A DNA stretch of 64,000 nt from Hyphomicrobiales bacterium (GCA_900472485.1 UCII01000011.1:62001-126000); one strand, 5' to 3'. Positions 54,247 to 63,302 are shown, counted from the stretch's first letter. Notes: generated by a model not told the origin, from the sequence alone. Numbers and translations are program-made.

Positions 54247-55251
54247 TCAGTTGCCATTAAGATCGGCTGCTTCCGGCAGGTAATAGTCGGTCCAGGCCTT
54301 GGGCATCGTCTTCAGCGTGCCGATTTTGTAGAGATGGGTTGCAAACTTCATGGTTCCCTGCGGATCCATGCGGAATTCCATCATGTGCGGCTCGTTCAGG
54401 ATCGCCAGCAGATCTTCGACGCTGGTCTTGTCACCGCTGACGGTCTTGTAGGCTTCCACAGCCGATTTTGGATCCTTCTTGATAAGATCGATGGCCTCAG
54501 CCGTCGCCTCGCGCACGGCCTTGATGATCGTCGGATTGGCGCTTGCGAACTGGGTGGTGGTGAAGAAGGTGCCCTGGGTTAGCTCGCCGCCGATGATGTC
54601 GCGGGAATCGATGACCTTGTGAACGCCCGGCTGCTTCAGCTCCAAATATTGGAAGGGCGGGGCGGAGAAGTGGTTTTTGACTTCATGGGTCTGGTTGGCG
54701 AGCGCTGCCATCGCATCGGGGTGGCCAAGCTGCACCGTATTGGCGTCGAACTTGTGTACCTGGTCGTCGCCATACATTTGCGCGGCGGCCATCTGTAAGA
54801 GGATTGCCTGCGTGGAGACGCCGACCGTCGGCACGGCGATCTTGTCGTTCGGTTGAATATCCTTAAGCGACTGGATGCGCGGGTCGCGCGAAACCATGAT
54901 GACAGGTTGGGCCGAATTGGTGACGATCCCCTTGACCTTGCCTCGGGTGCGGTCCCAAAGCAGCAGCAGATTGCCGGTGCCGGTATTGACGATGTCGACG
55001 TTGCCGGACAGTAGCGCGTCGGTCTGCGCGCCGCCACCGCTGAAGGTCCGCCATTCCACTTTGACGCCCTGAAGGCCATCGGCGGCCGCATGCTTCTCGA
55101 TCAGCTTCTGCGTCTCCATCACATGGCTGGCGAGATAAAGAATGCCCGGCTGGCGCGTGATCGAAATATCGGTCTTTTCGGCCGCACCGGCCGAAAAGTT
55201 GCCTGCGACCACCATGCCGACCGCGGTCAGACAGCGAAGAAATCCTCTCAT
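54247..55251 (-). CDS. NitT/TauT-type ABC transporter, substrate-binding protein
   Basis: 334 residues with a Sec signal peptide (FLRCLTAVGMVVAGNFSAGA). NMT1/TauA-like fold: YLASHVMETQKLIEKHAAA, GGGAQTDALLSGNVDIVN, AVPTVGVSTQAILLQMAAA. Family ligands include taurine, sulfonates, nitrate and riboflavin precursors. In this operon a sugar acid is more plausible, which would be unusual for the family. First gene of the operon. Confidence 0.88.
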   Translation of the reverse strand: MRGFLRCLTAVGMVVAGNFSAGAAEKTDISITRQPGILYLASHVMETQKLIEKHAAADGLQGVKVEWRTFSGGGAQTDALLSGNVDIVNTGTGNLLLLWDRTRGKVKGIVTNSAQPVIMVSRDPRIQSLKDIQPNDKIAVPTVGVSTQAILLQMAAAQMYGDDQVHKFDANTVQLGHPDAMAALANQTHEVKNHFSAPPFQYLELKQPGVHKVIDSRDIIGGELTQGTFFTTTQFASANPTIIKAVREATAEAIDLIKKDPKSAVEAYKTVSGDKTSVEDLLAILNEPHMMEFRMDPQGTMKFATHLYKIGTLKTMPKAWTDYYLPEAADLNGN

Positions 55252-55303
55252 TTGCTCCTCCCGATTGGTCCAACAAAAACGAAGTTGGCTTGGATCAACT
55301 AAA

Positions 55304-55321
55304 GCACTAATGTATCAGTGC
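55304..55321. promoter_or_regulatory. Candidate GntR operator
   Basis: GCACTAATGTATCAGTGC is an 18-base inverted repeat with five-base perfect arms (GCACT/AGTGC). It lies between the divergent importer operon and the GntR gene, where an FCD-type regulator would bind. Confidence 0.5.
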
Positions 55322-55343
55322 ATCAAGCCATGAACTGTGTTTA

Positions 55344-56069
55344 ATGAGCAAACGCTCTCGATCAGAAAGGCCGCCAGTGAAGCTCAACCCGAAAGAATTC
55401 GCCCTTGATCGCTCCCGTCAGGTGGGGCCTCAGATCCTGGAGATCCTGCGATCACGCATTCTTTCGATGAGCCTGCCGCCAACAACGGTCTTGTCGCGCA
55501 TCTCGCTGCAAAGCGAATTCAATGTCAGCCAGACGCCCGTGCGCGATGCCCTTATCCGGCTTGAGGAGGAGGGGTTGGTGGAGGTCTATCCGCAATATGC
55601 GACTGTCGTTGCGAGGATCGATATCCGCAACGCGACCGAGGCGCATTTTCTGCGATTGTCGATCGAACTGGAGGCGGTTCGCAGGCTGGCCGTAGAATCA
55701 CCTGCAGAAACCGCAGCAATCCTCGAAGGCATCCTGGCTCGCCAGAAGCATGTGGTGTCACAGGAAACCTATGATCTCTTCGATATGCTCGACAAGGATT
55801 TCCATCGCGTTCTCTATGAACGGGCCGGCATTCTCGGCCTATGGTCGACGGTCCGGCGCCAGAGCGTGCATCTTGACCGGCTGCGTATGCTCAACCTGCC
55901 GATGCCCGGCAAGTTGGAACAGATCATCATCGATCATCAGGCGGTCGTCGATGCTGTCCGCTCGGCCGATGCGGAGGCCGCCGTCGCTGCTTTGCGCCGG
56001 CATTTGTCAGGCACCTTGTCGATCGTCGATCTCATTTGCGAACAGTATCCAGACTATGTGAGCCGCTAG
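55344..56069 (+). CDS. GntR-family (FCD) transcriptional regulator
   Basis: 241 residues. HTH region ISLQSEFNVSQTPVRDALIRLEEEGLV-like (SLQSEFNVSQTPVRDALIRL visible), followed by an FCD domain (AHFLRLSIELEAVRRLA ... LDKDFHRVLYERAG ... AVVAALRRHL-like end). The domain usually binds a small acid. Divergent from the importer-dehydratase operon, its probable target. Followed by nadQ, but the two functions look unrelated. Confidence 0.88.
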   Translation: MSKRSRSERPPVKLNPKEFALDRSRQVGPQILEILRSRILSMSLPPTTVLSRISLQSEFNVSQTPVRDALIRLEEEGLVEVYPQYATVVARIDIRNATEAHFLRLSIELEAVRRLAVESPAETAAILEGILARQKHVVSQETYDLFDMLDKDFHRVLYERAGILGLWSTVRRQSVHLDRLRMLNLPMPGKLEQIIIDHQAVVDAVRSADAEAAVAALRRHLSGTLSIVDLICEQYPDYVSR

Positions 56070-56179
56070 CTTACTGGCTTTCGCACCGACGTGAGATGTG
56101 TGGAGCGCGCCAGCACCCGCATTGGCTTGTGCCTCGCTTCATGCGACAAAGTCCCAGGGAAACAATTCATGGAGTTCGC

Positions 56180-57082
56180 TTGACCATCGGGCTTGCGCAT
56201 GCGGAGCTGATTGCGGTTCTGACGGCCGTTACGGGTAGTGATCCGAGGGTAATGACGGTGCGGTCGGGCGATGCTTTGCCATCCGGTCCGTTTGAGCTTG
56301 GGCACCGCACGCTGCAAAGCGGATTGCGCGAATGGGTCCAGGAGCAGACGGGCCATCCTGTCGGCTATCTGGAGCAGCTTTATACCTTTGCCGATCGCGA
56401 TCGAAACAATGACATTCTCGGCGGTCGCACGATTTCCATCAGCTATCTGGGGCTGGTGCGCGAGCAAGCGGCACCCGGCGGCAGGATGCCGGGGTGGCAT
56501 GGCTGGTACGAATATCTTCCCTGGGAGGATCATCGAGATGGCCGGCCGCCGATCCTCGACGATATCGCCGCTCGGCTTGAATCCTGGATCGAGGAGGACG
56601 CGATGCGCAGCAGCCAGCGCCGCCGGCGGGCCGACTTCGACTTCGGGCTCAATGGTGCGGCGTGGAACGAGGATCTCGTCCTGCAGCGTTATGAATTGCT
56701 CTACGAGGCGCGTCTTGTCGCCGAGGCGGGTTGCGATCTCAAGCATAATTTCGGCCGATCGATGTTTGCCGATCATCGCCGCATCCTTGCGACCGGCATG
56801 GCGAGGCTCAGGGCCAAGATCAAGTATCGCCCCGTCGTCTTCGAACTCATGCCCGAAAATTTTACGCTGCTGCAATTGCAGAAAACCGTCGAGGCGTTGG
56901 CAGGGCTGACCCTGCACAAGCAGAATTTCCGCCGGCTGATCGAGCAGCAGGAGCTGGTCGAGGAAACCGGCGGCACCGAAAGCGAGACCGGCGGCCGCCC
57001 GGCCAAGCTCTTCCGCTTCCGCCGCGCAGTCCTCGAGGAACGAGAATTCGCTGGAACGAAATTACCGCTCTCCCGCAATTGA
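56180..57082 (+). CDS. nadQ: NadQ-like Nudix-related repressor of NAD synthesis
   Basis: 300 residues from a TTG at 56180 with GGAG five bases upstream; an in-frame ATG at 56141 is the alternative. The N-terminal two thirds resemble a Nudix domain with a degraded box (GLREWVQEQTG), suited to binding an effector rather than hydrolysis. The C-terminal part is a winged helix (LQLQKTVEALAGLTLHKQNF RRL region). Known NadQ proteins in alphaproteobacteria repress nadABC, which starts 70 bases downstream here. Its stop codon overlaps the nadA -35 box. Confidence 0.8.
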   Translation: MTIGLAHAELIAVLTAVTGSDPRVMTVRSGDALPSGPFELGHRTLQSGLREWVQEQTGHPVGYLEQLYTFADRDRNNDILGGRTISISYLGLVREQAAPGGRMPGWHGWYEYLPWEDHRDGRPPILDDIAARLESWIEEDAMRSSQRRRRADFDFGLNGAAWNEDLVLQRYELLYEARLVAEAGCDLKHNFGRSMFADHRRILATGMARLRAKIKYRPVVFELMPENFTLLQLQKTVEALAGLTLHKQNFRRLIEQQELVEETGGTESETGGRPAKLFRFRRAVLEEREFAGTKLPLSRN

Positions 57083-57107
57083 CATATGCTCACATCGAGA
57101 ATATCTA
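57079..57107 (+). promoter_or_regulatory. Sigma-70-type promoter of nadABC
   Basis: TTGACA (57079-57084), a 17-base spacer and TATCTA (57102-57107). Perfect -35, good -10 and ideal spacing. The predicted start near 57114 lies just before the palindrome at 57119. Confidence 0.75.
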
Positions 57108-57118
57108 TTTGCTCATGA

Positions 57119-57137
57119 TATACTCAAAATGAGTATA
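57119..57137 (+). promoter_or_regulatory. Perfect palindrome before nadA, putative NadQ operator
   Basis: TATACTCA-AAA-TGAGTATA has perfect eight-base arms and a three-base centre. It lies between the predicted start and the nadA ATG, a blocking position for a repressor. The regulator gene directly upstream makes NadQ the natural candidate. Confidence 0.7.
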
Positions 57138-57151
57138 ATAAGGAGCCGGCC

Positions 57152-58123
57152 ATGAATCTTCCCATATCCGCATCCTCCCTTTACGATCGTGTCAGCCGCG
57201 TCATTCCGAAAGCCGAATGGCTGTCGTTCCAGGATGACGTCGAGGCGATCCTTGAATTGAAGCGGCGGCACAATGCCGTCATTCTCGCCCACAACTATCA
57301 GACGCCGGAAATCTTCCATGGTGTTGCCGATATCGTCGGCGACAGTCTCGCGCTTGCCCGCAAGGCGGTCGAAGTGGACGCCGACATCATCGTCCTTGCC
57401 GGCGTGCATTTCATGGCCGAGACGGCGAAGCTGTTAAACCCGGAAAAGACGGTGTTGATCCCCGACATGGAAGCCGGATGCTCCCTCGCGGAATCGATCA
57501 CGCCGGAGGATATCGCCTTGCTACGTCAGGCCCATCCCGGTGTTCCCGTCGTCACCTACGTCAATACGTCGGCGGCTGTGAAGGCTGCCTCCGACATCTG
57601 CTGCACCTCGGGCAATGCGCGGCAAGTGGTGGAGTCGCTCGGCGTGCCGAAGGTGCTGATGCTTCCGGACGAATATCTGGCCCGCAATGTCGCGCGCGAA
57701 ACCAATGTCGAGCTCATCGCCTGGCATGGGCACTGCGAGGTTCACGAGCTCTTCACGGCAGACGATATCCGCCAGCTTCGCGAGAATTATCCCGGCGTGA
57801 CGGTGCTTGCGCATCCGGAATGCCCGCCCGATGTCGTCGAGGCGGCGGACTTTGCCGGCTCGACGGCCGTCATGTCCGACTATGTCGGCAAGAAACGCCC
57901 GTCGCGCGTCGTTCTCCTGACCGAATGTTCGATGAGCGATAATGTCGCCGTGCATCATCCGGATGTCGAGTTCATCCGACCCTGCAATCTCTGCCCGCAC
58001 ATGAAACGCATCACGCTTGGCAATATCCGCAAGGCCCTGGAACAGGGGCAGCATGAGGTGACGGTCGACCCGGCAATTGCCGCAGATGCCCGTCGGGCGG
58101 TTGAAAGGATGCTGGCGATATGA
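57152..58123 (+). CDS. nadA: Quinolinate synthase A
   Basis: 323 residues. Condenses iminoaspartate with dihydroxyacetone phosphate. Three cluster Cys regions are visible: [21 protein letters not shown] and [19 protein letters not shown] is a substrate-site hallmark. Overlaps nadB by four bases. Confidence 0.96.
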   Translation: MNLPISASSLYDRVSRVIPKAEWLSFQDDVEAILELKRRHNAVILAHNYQTPEIFHGVADIVGDSLALARKAVEVDADIIVLAGVHFMAETAKLLNPEKTVLIPDMEAGCSLAESITPEDIALLRQAHPGVPVVTYVNTSAAVKAASDICCTSGNARQVVESLGVPKVLMLPDEYLARNVARETNVELIAWHGHCEVHELFTADDIRQLRENYPGVTVLAHPECPPDVVEAADFAGSTAVMSDYVGKKRPSRVVLLTECSMSDNVAVHHPDVEFIRPCNLCPHMKRITLGNIRKALEQGQHEVTVDPAIAADARRAVERMLAI

Positions 58124-59661
58124 GCGAGATTCGTGAAGACTTGAGCGGCCGCATCGTCGTCGTTGGCAGCGGCCTCGCCGGATTGATGACGGCGCTGACG
58201 CTGGCGCCTCAGCCGACGGTCATTGTTACCCGCGCCCTGATCGGTGCGGAGACATCGAGCGCCTGGGCGCAGGGTGGCATCGCTGCCGGTATAGGCGAGG
58301 GCGACAGTGCGGCCCTGCATCTTGCCGATACGCTTGCGGCTGGCGATGGACTTTGCGATGCAAAGGTCGCGGCAAGGATCGTCGCCGAAGCGCCCGCGGC
58401 CATCGCGGCGCTGGAGCGCTTCGGTGTTGAGTTCGACCGCAACGATGCCGGCGAATTGTCCCTCGGCCTTGAAGCTGCCCATTCGCTTCGGCGCATCGTA
58501 CATTCCAAGGGTGATGGTTCGGGGGCTGCCATCGTCCGCGCGCTTGCCGAGGCGGTCGTCCGCACGCCGTCGATCACGGTGCTCGAGGGCTATCAGGCGC
58601 AGAGGCTGCTGCTGGATGGGGATCGCGTCGCCGGCCTTTTGTGCTTGACTGACAAGGGCAATGTCGTCTTGCCGTCCTCCCGTGTCGTCCTTGCCACGGG
58701 CGGCATCGGCGGCCTCTTCGATGCCACCACCAATCCAGTCGGCAATTTCGGGCAGGGGATTGCGCTTGCGGCACGGGCAGGGGCGCGGCTTGCCGATATG
58801 GAGTTCGTGCAATTCCATCCAACGGCGCTCGATAGCCGCAGGCGTCCGCTGGCGCTTGTCAGCGAGGCGGTTCGCGGCGAGGGCGCGCTCCTCATCAATG
58901 AAAGCGGCGAGCGCTTCATGGCCGATGTCGAAGGCGCCGAGCTTGCGCCGCGCGATGTGGTCGCCCGTGCCATCAGCGCGGAAATCGCGCGCGGCGGACG
59001 GGTTTTTCTCGATGCGCGAGCTGCGCTCGGCAATCGCTTTGGCAGCCGCTTTCCGGTGATTGAAGCCCTTTGCAACGAGGCAGGCGTCGATCCAGCGAGC
59101 GATCTCATCCCGGTGCGTCCGGCCGTTCACTACCACATGGGCGGCGTTGCGACCGACGAGAGCGGCCGCAGTTCGGTTCCCGGCCTATGGGTGGTGGGCG
59201 AGGCGGCTTCCACCGGCCTGCACGGCGCCAACCGTCTCGCCAGCAATTCTCTGCTCGAGGCTGCGGTTATGGGCATGCGGGCAGCGCGCGATATCGCCGG
59301 CACGGATGGAGGTGCCACAAGGTTGCCGAAGCATCTTCCCGAGACATTCGCGCCAGACCTGACGCTTGTCCGGCCGATCGTGTCGCGCCATCTCGGTGTG
59401 CTGCGTAACGCAGGCGCCATCCATGGCTCGATCGCTGCTCTTCTGCCGCTTTGCGAGAGTGAAGGTCCAGCGACAGATCCCGCGGTGGTGGCTTTGCTGA
59501 TCGCCGTCTTTGCAAGCCTCAGGACGGAGTCGCGCGGCGCCCATGCCCGCACGGATTTTCCGCTGAAACTGCAACATGCGCAGCGCCGCATGATGAACCT
59601 TTCCGACGCCTTGGATATTGCCAGGTCCGTCACCCCCTATTCGCTCGCAAGGAGTGCCTGA
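58120..59661 (+). CDS. nadB: L-aspartate oxidase
   Basis: 513 residues. FAD-binding [28 protein letters not shown], and [16 protein letters not shown]. Oxidises aspartate to iminoaspartate for NadA. The C-terminal helical domain is shorter than in E. coli NadB. Start overlaps nadA (ATGA). Confidence 0.96.
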   Translation: MSEIREDLSGRIVVVGSGLAGLMTALTLAPQPTVIVTRALIGAETSSAWAQGGIAAGIGEGDSAALHLADTLAAGDGLCDAKVAARIVAEAPAAIAALERFGVEFDRNDAGELSLGLEAAHSLRRIVHSKGDGSGAAIVRALAEAVVRTPSITVLEGYQAQRLLLDGDRVAGLLCLTDKGNVVLPSSRVVLATGGIGGLFDATTNPVGNFGQGIALAARAGARLADMEFVQFHPTALDSRRRPLALVSEAVRGEGALLINESGERFMADVEGAELAPRDVVARAISAEIARGGRVFLDARAALGNRFGSRFPVIEALCNEAGVDPASDLIPVRPAVHYHMGGVATDESGRSSVPGLWVVGEAASTGLHGANRLASNSLLEAAVMGMRAARDIAGTDGGATRLPKHLPETFAPDLTLVRPIVSRHLGVLRNAGAIHGSIAALLPLCESEGPATDPAVVALLIAVFASLRTESRGAHARTDFPLKLQHAQRRMMNLSDALDIARSVTPYSLARSA

Positions 59662-59662
59662 C

Positions 59663-60520
59663 ATGACGCTTGCTCCCCTCCAGCGCCTGACCGTCGAGCC
59701 ACTGGTGCGCAATGCGTTGGTCGAAGATCTCGGCCTCGCCGGCGACATCACATCTACGGCCGTCATCCCGGCGGAACATCGGTCCCGCGTTGCTATGGTC
59801 ACCCGCCAGCCGGGCGTGGTCGCCGGTCTCGATGCCTCCGAACTTGCCTTCGAGCTGGTCGATCCCACTATCGTCATGACCCGGCACGTGCCCGATGGTG
59901 CGAAGGTTGATGTCGGCGAGGTCATCGCGACAATCGAAGGACCGTCTCGCGGCCTGCTGACGGCGGAGCGTACCGCGCTCAATTTCCTTGGCCATCTCTC
60001 CGGTATTGCCTCCGTGACCGGCAGCATCGTCGAGGCGATTGCTGGCAGGAAGGCTTCGATCGTCTGCACGCGCAAGACGACGCCGGGACTCAGGGCGCTT
60101 GAGAAATATGCAGTTCGCGCCGGCGGCGGCATGAACCATCGCTTCGCGCTTTATGACGCCGTGTTGATCAAGGACAATCACGTCGCCATTGCCGGCGGCG
60201 TCACTGAAGCCATCCGCCGAGCCAAGGCAGGCGTGGGTCATATGGTCAAGATCGAGGTCGAGGTGGATACGCTGGCGCAGCTTCGCGAAGCCATGCAGGA
60301 AGGCGTCGATGCCGTGCTGCTCGATAACATGACGCCGGATCAGTTGTGCGAGGCGGTCGATATCGTTGGCGGCCGGGCCATTACCGAAGCCTCCGGCCGC
60401 ATCACGCCGGCAACAGCTACCGCTATCGCCGCATCCGGCGTTGATCTCATCTCAGTCGGCTGGCTGACGCATAGCGCGCCGACGCTCGATATCGGGCTGG
60501 ACTGGAAGGCGGCGGTCTGA
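59663..60520 (+). CDS. nadC: Nicotinate-nucleotide pyrophosphorylase (carboxylating)
   Basis: 285 residues from MTLAPLQRLTVEPLV, with AAGGAG upstream of the ATG at 59663. Active-site stretches CTRKTTPGLRALEKYAV, GGGMNHRFALYDAVLIKDNH and VEVEVDTLAQ. Converts quinolinate and PRPP to nicotinate mononucleotide, completing the nadABC pathway. Starts one base after the nadB stop. Confidence 0.96.
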   Translation: MTLAPLQRLTVEPLVRNALVEDLGLAGDITSTAVIPAEHRSRVAMVTRQPGVVAGLDASELAFELVDPTIVMTRHVPDGAKVDVGEVIATIEGPSRGLLTAERTALNFLGHLSGIASVTGSIVEAIAGRKASIVCTRKTTPGLRALEKYAVRAGGGMNHRFALYDAVLIKDNHVAIAGGVTEAIRRAKAGVGHMVKIEVEVDTLAQLREAMQEGVDAVLLDNMTPDQLCEAVDIVGGRAITEASGRITPATATAIAASGVDLISVGWLTHSAPTLDIGLDWKAAV

Positions 60521-60543
60521 GGCAGGGCGAGGTTCCGCATTTC

Positions 60544-60576
60544 GGAGGGCCGAGAACGCAAGGTTACCGGCCCTCC
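60544..60576. terminator. Convergent terminator of nadC and vapC
   Basis: GGAGGGCCG and CGGCCCTCC form a perfect nine-pair stem around a 15-base loop, between the stop codons of nadC (plus) and vapC (minus). Confidence 0.7.
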
Positions 60577-60593
60577 AGCTTCCAGTTGGTCAT

Positions 60594-61007
60594 TTACTTC
60601 GTCAATGCGGATTGCACATCGGTCAACGCAAAATCATCTCCGACATAGAGCAGAGGGGCCGAATGTCGTGTGGCAAGTGCATAGGCAAAGCAATCACCGA
60701 AATTCAGGCCGCCTCGCGTACCAAAACCCTTGCCGTATTCCACACGAGCCTTCATTGCGGCACGCGCGAGGTTTTCGTCTATCGAGGCAATCTCGATGCG
60801 GAACTCGGTTAAAAACTCGTCCAGATCGGCAATCGCTTCGCGCCGGTCTCCCTCTTTGACCCTGCCCGCCATGATCGTGCCGGCTTCGACGTAATTCACA
60901 GCCGATATGAGACGAAGACTATCGGTCTGAAGGGCCACCATGCAGTCGGAGGCTTCTGCCTCCTCGAACATGATCGCAATGATGGCAGACGCATCAACGA
61001 TCATCAT
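60594..61007 (-). CDS. vapC: PIN-domain toxin VapC
   Basis: 137 residues. PIN acidic residues are visible: Asp in MIVDASAI, Glu in NYVEAG, and Asp in [11 protein letters not shown]. An RNase that usually cuts tRNA. Starts inside the vapB stop (ATGA overlap), the normal order for VapBC. Confidence 0.88.
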   Translation of the reverse strand: MMIVDASAIIAIMFEEAEASDCMVALQTDSLRLISAVNYVEAGTIMAGRVKEGDRREAIADLDEFLTEFRIEIASIDENLARAAMKARVEYGKGFGTRGGLNFGDCFAYALATRHSAPLLYVGDDFALTDVQSALTK

Positions 61008-61276
61008 CGGCGGAAATCGAGTTCTTCAGCTGTGTCGCCGACCGCTTCATCCCATTCCTGTTTCGTGACGGGTCGGCGGTCGTAGCGGTCGGCGCGCCCG
61101 CGAACGAAAGCTTTCATGCGCGCAATATAGTCGCCCTGCGCGTCCTGTTCGGCACGTAGCCGCTCAAGCCGCTCGCGCATGGCTTGGGTAATGGCGTCGG
61201 TCATGGTTTCGCCGGTCAGTCGGGACAATTCCCGCGCCAGCCGATCTGCTTCTTCGGTCTTGATGCTCAACGCCAT
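61004..61276 (-). CDS. vapB: VapB-type antitoxin
   Basis: 90 residues from [21 protein letters not shown]-terminal Rv0623/PSK-type DNA-binding segment with [10 protein letters not shown]; the acidic C-terminus ([15 protein letters not shown]) would wrap the toxin. ATG at 61276; a longer upstream frame would run through the operator dyad and is rejected. Confidence 0.85.
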   Translation of the reverse strand: MALSIKTEEADRLARELSRLTGETMTDAITQAMRERLERLRAEQDAQGDYIARMKAFVRGRADRYDRRPVTKQEWDEAVGDTAEELDFRR

Positions 61277-61288
61277 GGTCGCTGTCTT

Positions 61289-61307
61289 TCTAGATGATTG
61301 ATCTAGA
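61289..61307. promoter_or_regulatory. VapBC operator candidate
   Basis: TCTAGATGATTGATCTAGA: perfect six-base arms TCTAGA around a 7-base centre, starting 13 bases before vapB. Position and symmetry fit autorepression by the VapBC complex. Confidence 0.6.
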
Positions 61308-61396
61308 TACCACGCATGCATCGCTTCTTCAATGGAAAAGGGTCCGGATCAAGTTGAGTCCGGTCATTCTGATGCGACCAAGCCACTACCCCGCTT

Positions 61397-62173
61397 TCAC
61401 ACCACGACCGGCACCTGCGCGCCGTCCATGCTGATCACGACGCCGGTGACGTAGCTTGCTTTGGCCGAACTCAGGAAAGCGACGACATTGGCGATGTCAG
61501 CTGGATCGGCCATGCGGCCGAGCGGAATGCGCTTAAGGGCATCGGCAAGCGCTTCCTCTTCAGTCGAGCCTGATATCTTCGCCGCCGCCTTCAGGCCTTC
61601 AGCAACGCGATCCGTTTCGGTGAGGCCGGGATTGAGGCCGACGACACGCACGCCCTTGTCAGCATGGGCATTGGCGAGCCCGACACTTGCGAGCATTAGG
61701 GCGGCATTGGCTGATCCGCCGGCCAGGTGGACAGGGGAGGCGATCTTGCCTCCGTTGCCGATGATATTGATGACGGCACCCGTACCGCGCGCACCCATGC
61801 GTTTGATGACGGGATCGATCACGTTAATGTAGGAAAAATATTTCGCATCCATCGCGGCACGCCAGATGGCAGGCGTCAGTTCGTCTGCCGGCGTGCGCAC
61901 TGCGGCACCGGCGCTGTTGACGAGGATATCGATCGGGCCGACGTCGGACTCGACCTTGTTCACCATGGCAAGTGCCTGCTGGTCGGAGATCAGGTCGGCG
62001 GTGTAGCCACGCGCACCGGGAAGACGGGAGAGTGCGGCATCGATATTGGCTTGGGAGCGCGAACAGATCGCAACCCGCGCGCCTTCCTGCAGGAAGAGCT
62101 CGGCACAGGCATAGCCTATGCCCTTCGAGCCGCCGGTGATCAGAACGACTTTATCCTTGAGGCCGAGGTCCAT
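61397..62173 (-). CDS. Short-chain dehydrogenase-like protein lacking the YxxxK pair
   Basis: 258 residues. The NAD(P)-binding start is intact (VVLITGGSKGIGYACAELF), as is NSAG. At the catalytic position, where the family has Tyr-x-x-x-Lys, this protein reads LAGGSANAALM, so Tyr is Gly and Lys is Asn by position. The Ser site reads INIIGNGG. The C-terminus VTGVVISMDGAQVPVVV is normal. It may bind cofactor without classic catalysis, or use another mechanism. Function unknown. Confidence 0.82.
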   Translation of the reverse strand: MDLGLKDKVVLITGGSKGIGYACAELFLQEGARVAICSRSQANIDAALSRLPGARGYTADLISDQQALAMVNKVESDVGPIDILVNSAGAAVRTPADELTPAIWRAAMDAKYFSYINVIDPVIKRMGARGTGAVINIIGNGGKIASPVHLAGGSANAALMLASVGLANAHADKGVRVVGLNPGLTETDRVAEGLKAAAKISGSTEEEALADALKRIPLGRMADPADIANVVAFLSSAKASYVTGVVISMDGAQVPVVV

Positions 62174-62274
62174 AGAGTGTCTCCGGTATGATTTGCTTGG
62201 ATCGCCAAGCTACGTCCCGAAATCACCACCGTACAGGGTCGCGGTCGTCACAGCTTGGTTACCGGAGCCCGATC

Positions 62275-63135
62275 TTACGAAAGACGCTTGGCCTTCAGCA
62301 CGGAAACGGCCGTCTCGCTATTATGGACATAGTCGTTGGCATCGGGCTGACGCTGCACCAGCAGAATGAACAGCAGATCGGTCAGCATCAGCTGCGCGTC
62401 CCGGGCGGTGATCGCCGAGGAGCGGACGCGATCCTCGTCGCCGACGGTATGGAGGCAGATATCGGCGACGCGGGCGAGCGGGTTGTCCTGCAGCCCGGTG
62501 ACGGCAATGACGGTTGCCTGACGCTGGCTTGCCAGTTCCGCGATCCGTAGCGTCTCGATGCTGGCGCCCGAATAGGAAAGCGCAAAGAGCAGGTCGTCCG
62601 GCCCAAGCGTCGACGCGTTTGCCATCTGCACATGGCTGTCGCTGTCATGCAGCACATTGCGGCCGAGCTTCATCAGCTTGTAGGAAAAGTCGCGCGCGAC
62701 CAGCGATGAGGCGCCGACGCCTGCCAGATGGATGCGCCGAGCATCATGAAGCGCCTCGAGCGCTTTTTCGATATCGGCTTCGTTGTTGACTGAGATCGTC
62801 TGCTGCATGGCCTGCATCTTGCTGCCGAGCAGCTTCTGCAGGATCGTGAGATAGCCGTCGCCCACTTCGATCGTGCCGTGGATCATGCCGGCCGGCGCCT
62901 GCCATTCCTGCGCTTTCGCCTCGCTGACGGCGAGCTTCAGCTCTTGATAGCCAGCATAGCCGAGCTTCTGGCTGAATTTCACGACGCTCGACTGGCTGCG
63001 GCCCGTTTCGACAGCAAGCGCGGCGGAAGAAAGGCGCAGCATCTGGTCGGGATTGTCGATGATGAACTGGCCGATCTGACGATCGGCGGGGGCCATGGTT
63101 TCGAGCTGCGCGCTGATTTTCTTTAAGATCGACAT
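62275..63135 (-). CDS. RpiR/MurR-family regulator with SIS domain
   Basis: 286 residues. N-terminal HTH_6 (LSSAALAVETGRSQSSVVKF) and a SIS sugar-phosphate-binding domain (ARRIHLAGVGASSLVARDF ... DDLLFALSYSGASIETLR). MurR relatives sense N-acetylmuramate 6-phosphate. It is divergent from murA across 227 bases that contain a perfect palindrome, so it probably controls that gene, itself or both. Confidence 0.88.
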   Translation of the reverse strand: MSILKKISAQLETMAPADRQIGQFIIDNPDQMLRLSSAALAVETGRSQSSVVKFSQKLGYAGYQELKLAVSEAKAQEWQAPAGMIHGTIEVGDGYLTILQKLLGSKMQAMQQTISVNNEADIEKALEALHDARRIHLAGVGASSLVARDFSYKLMKLGRNVLHDSDSHVQMANASTLGPDDLLFALSYSGASIETLRIAELASQRQATVIAVTGLQDNPLARVADICLHTVGDEDRVRSSAITARDAQLMLTDLLFILLVQRQPDANDYVHNSETAVSVLKAKRLS

Positions 63136-63249
63136 TTGTCCCTTCGAGCCATCGAGGCCGCTTCACCCGCCGACACGAGCGCACCGAAAATAGCATCCGG
63201 TTCTAGCTCGGCAATCTCGCTTCATGCGATCGGACATTATCATAGCAAA

Positions 63250-63268
63250 TTGGAATAAAAAATTCCAA
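63250..63268. promoter_or_regulatory. Perfect palindrome in the RpiR-murA gap
   Basis: TTGGAAT-AAAAA-ATTCCAA has perfect seven-base arms. A further half site TGGAAT recurs at 63284-63289. It lies just before the murA -35 box, and is the best candidate for the RpiR operator. Confidence 0.6.
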
Positions 63269-63274
63269 AACTGG

Positions 63275-63302
63275 TTGACACTCTGGAATGGCCGATTAGT
63301 CT
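63275..63302 (+). promoter_or_regulatory. Candidate murA promoter
   Basis: TTGACA at 63275-63280, then a 16-base spacer and TAGTCT at 63297-63302. The -35 is perfect; the -10 is weak, which would suit an activated promoter. The half site TGGAAT lies in the spacer. Confidence 0.45.

Noticed and set aside
56036..56179. N-terminal extension of the NadQ-like protein
   Set aside because: The extra residues are Arg/His/Cys-rich, overlap the end of the GntR gene and lack a ribosome site; the TTG at 56180 has one.
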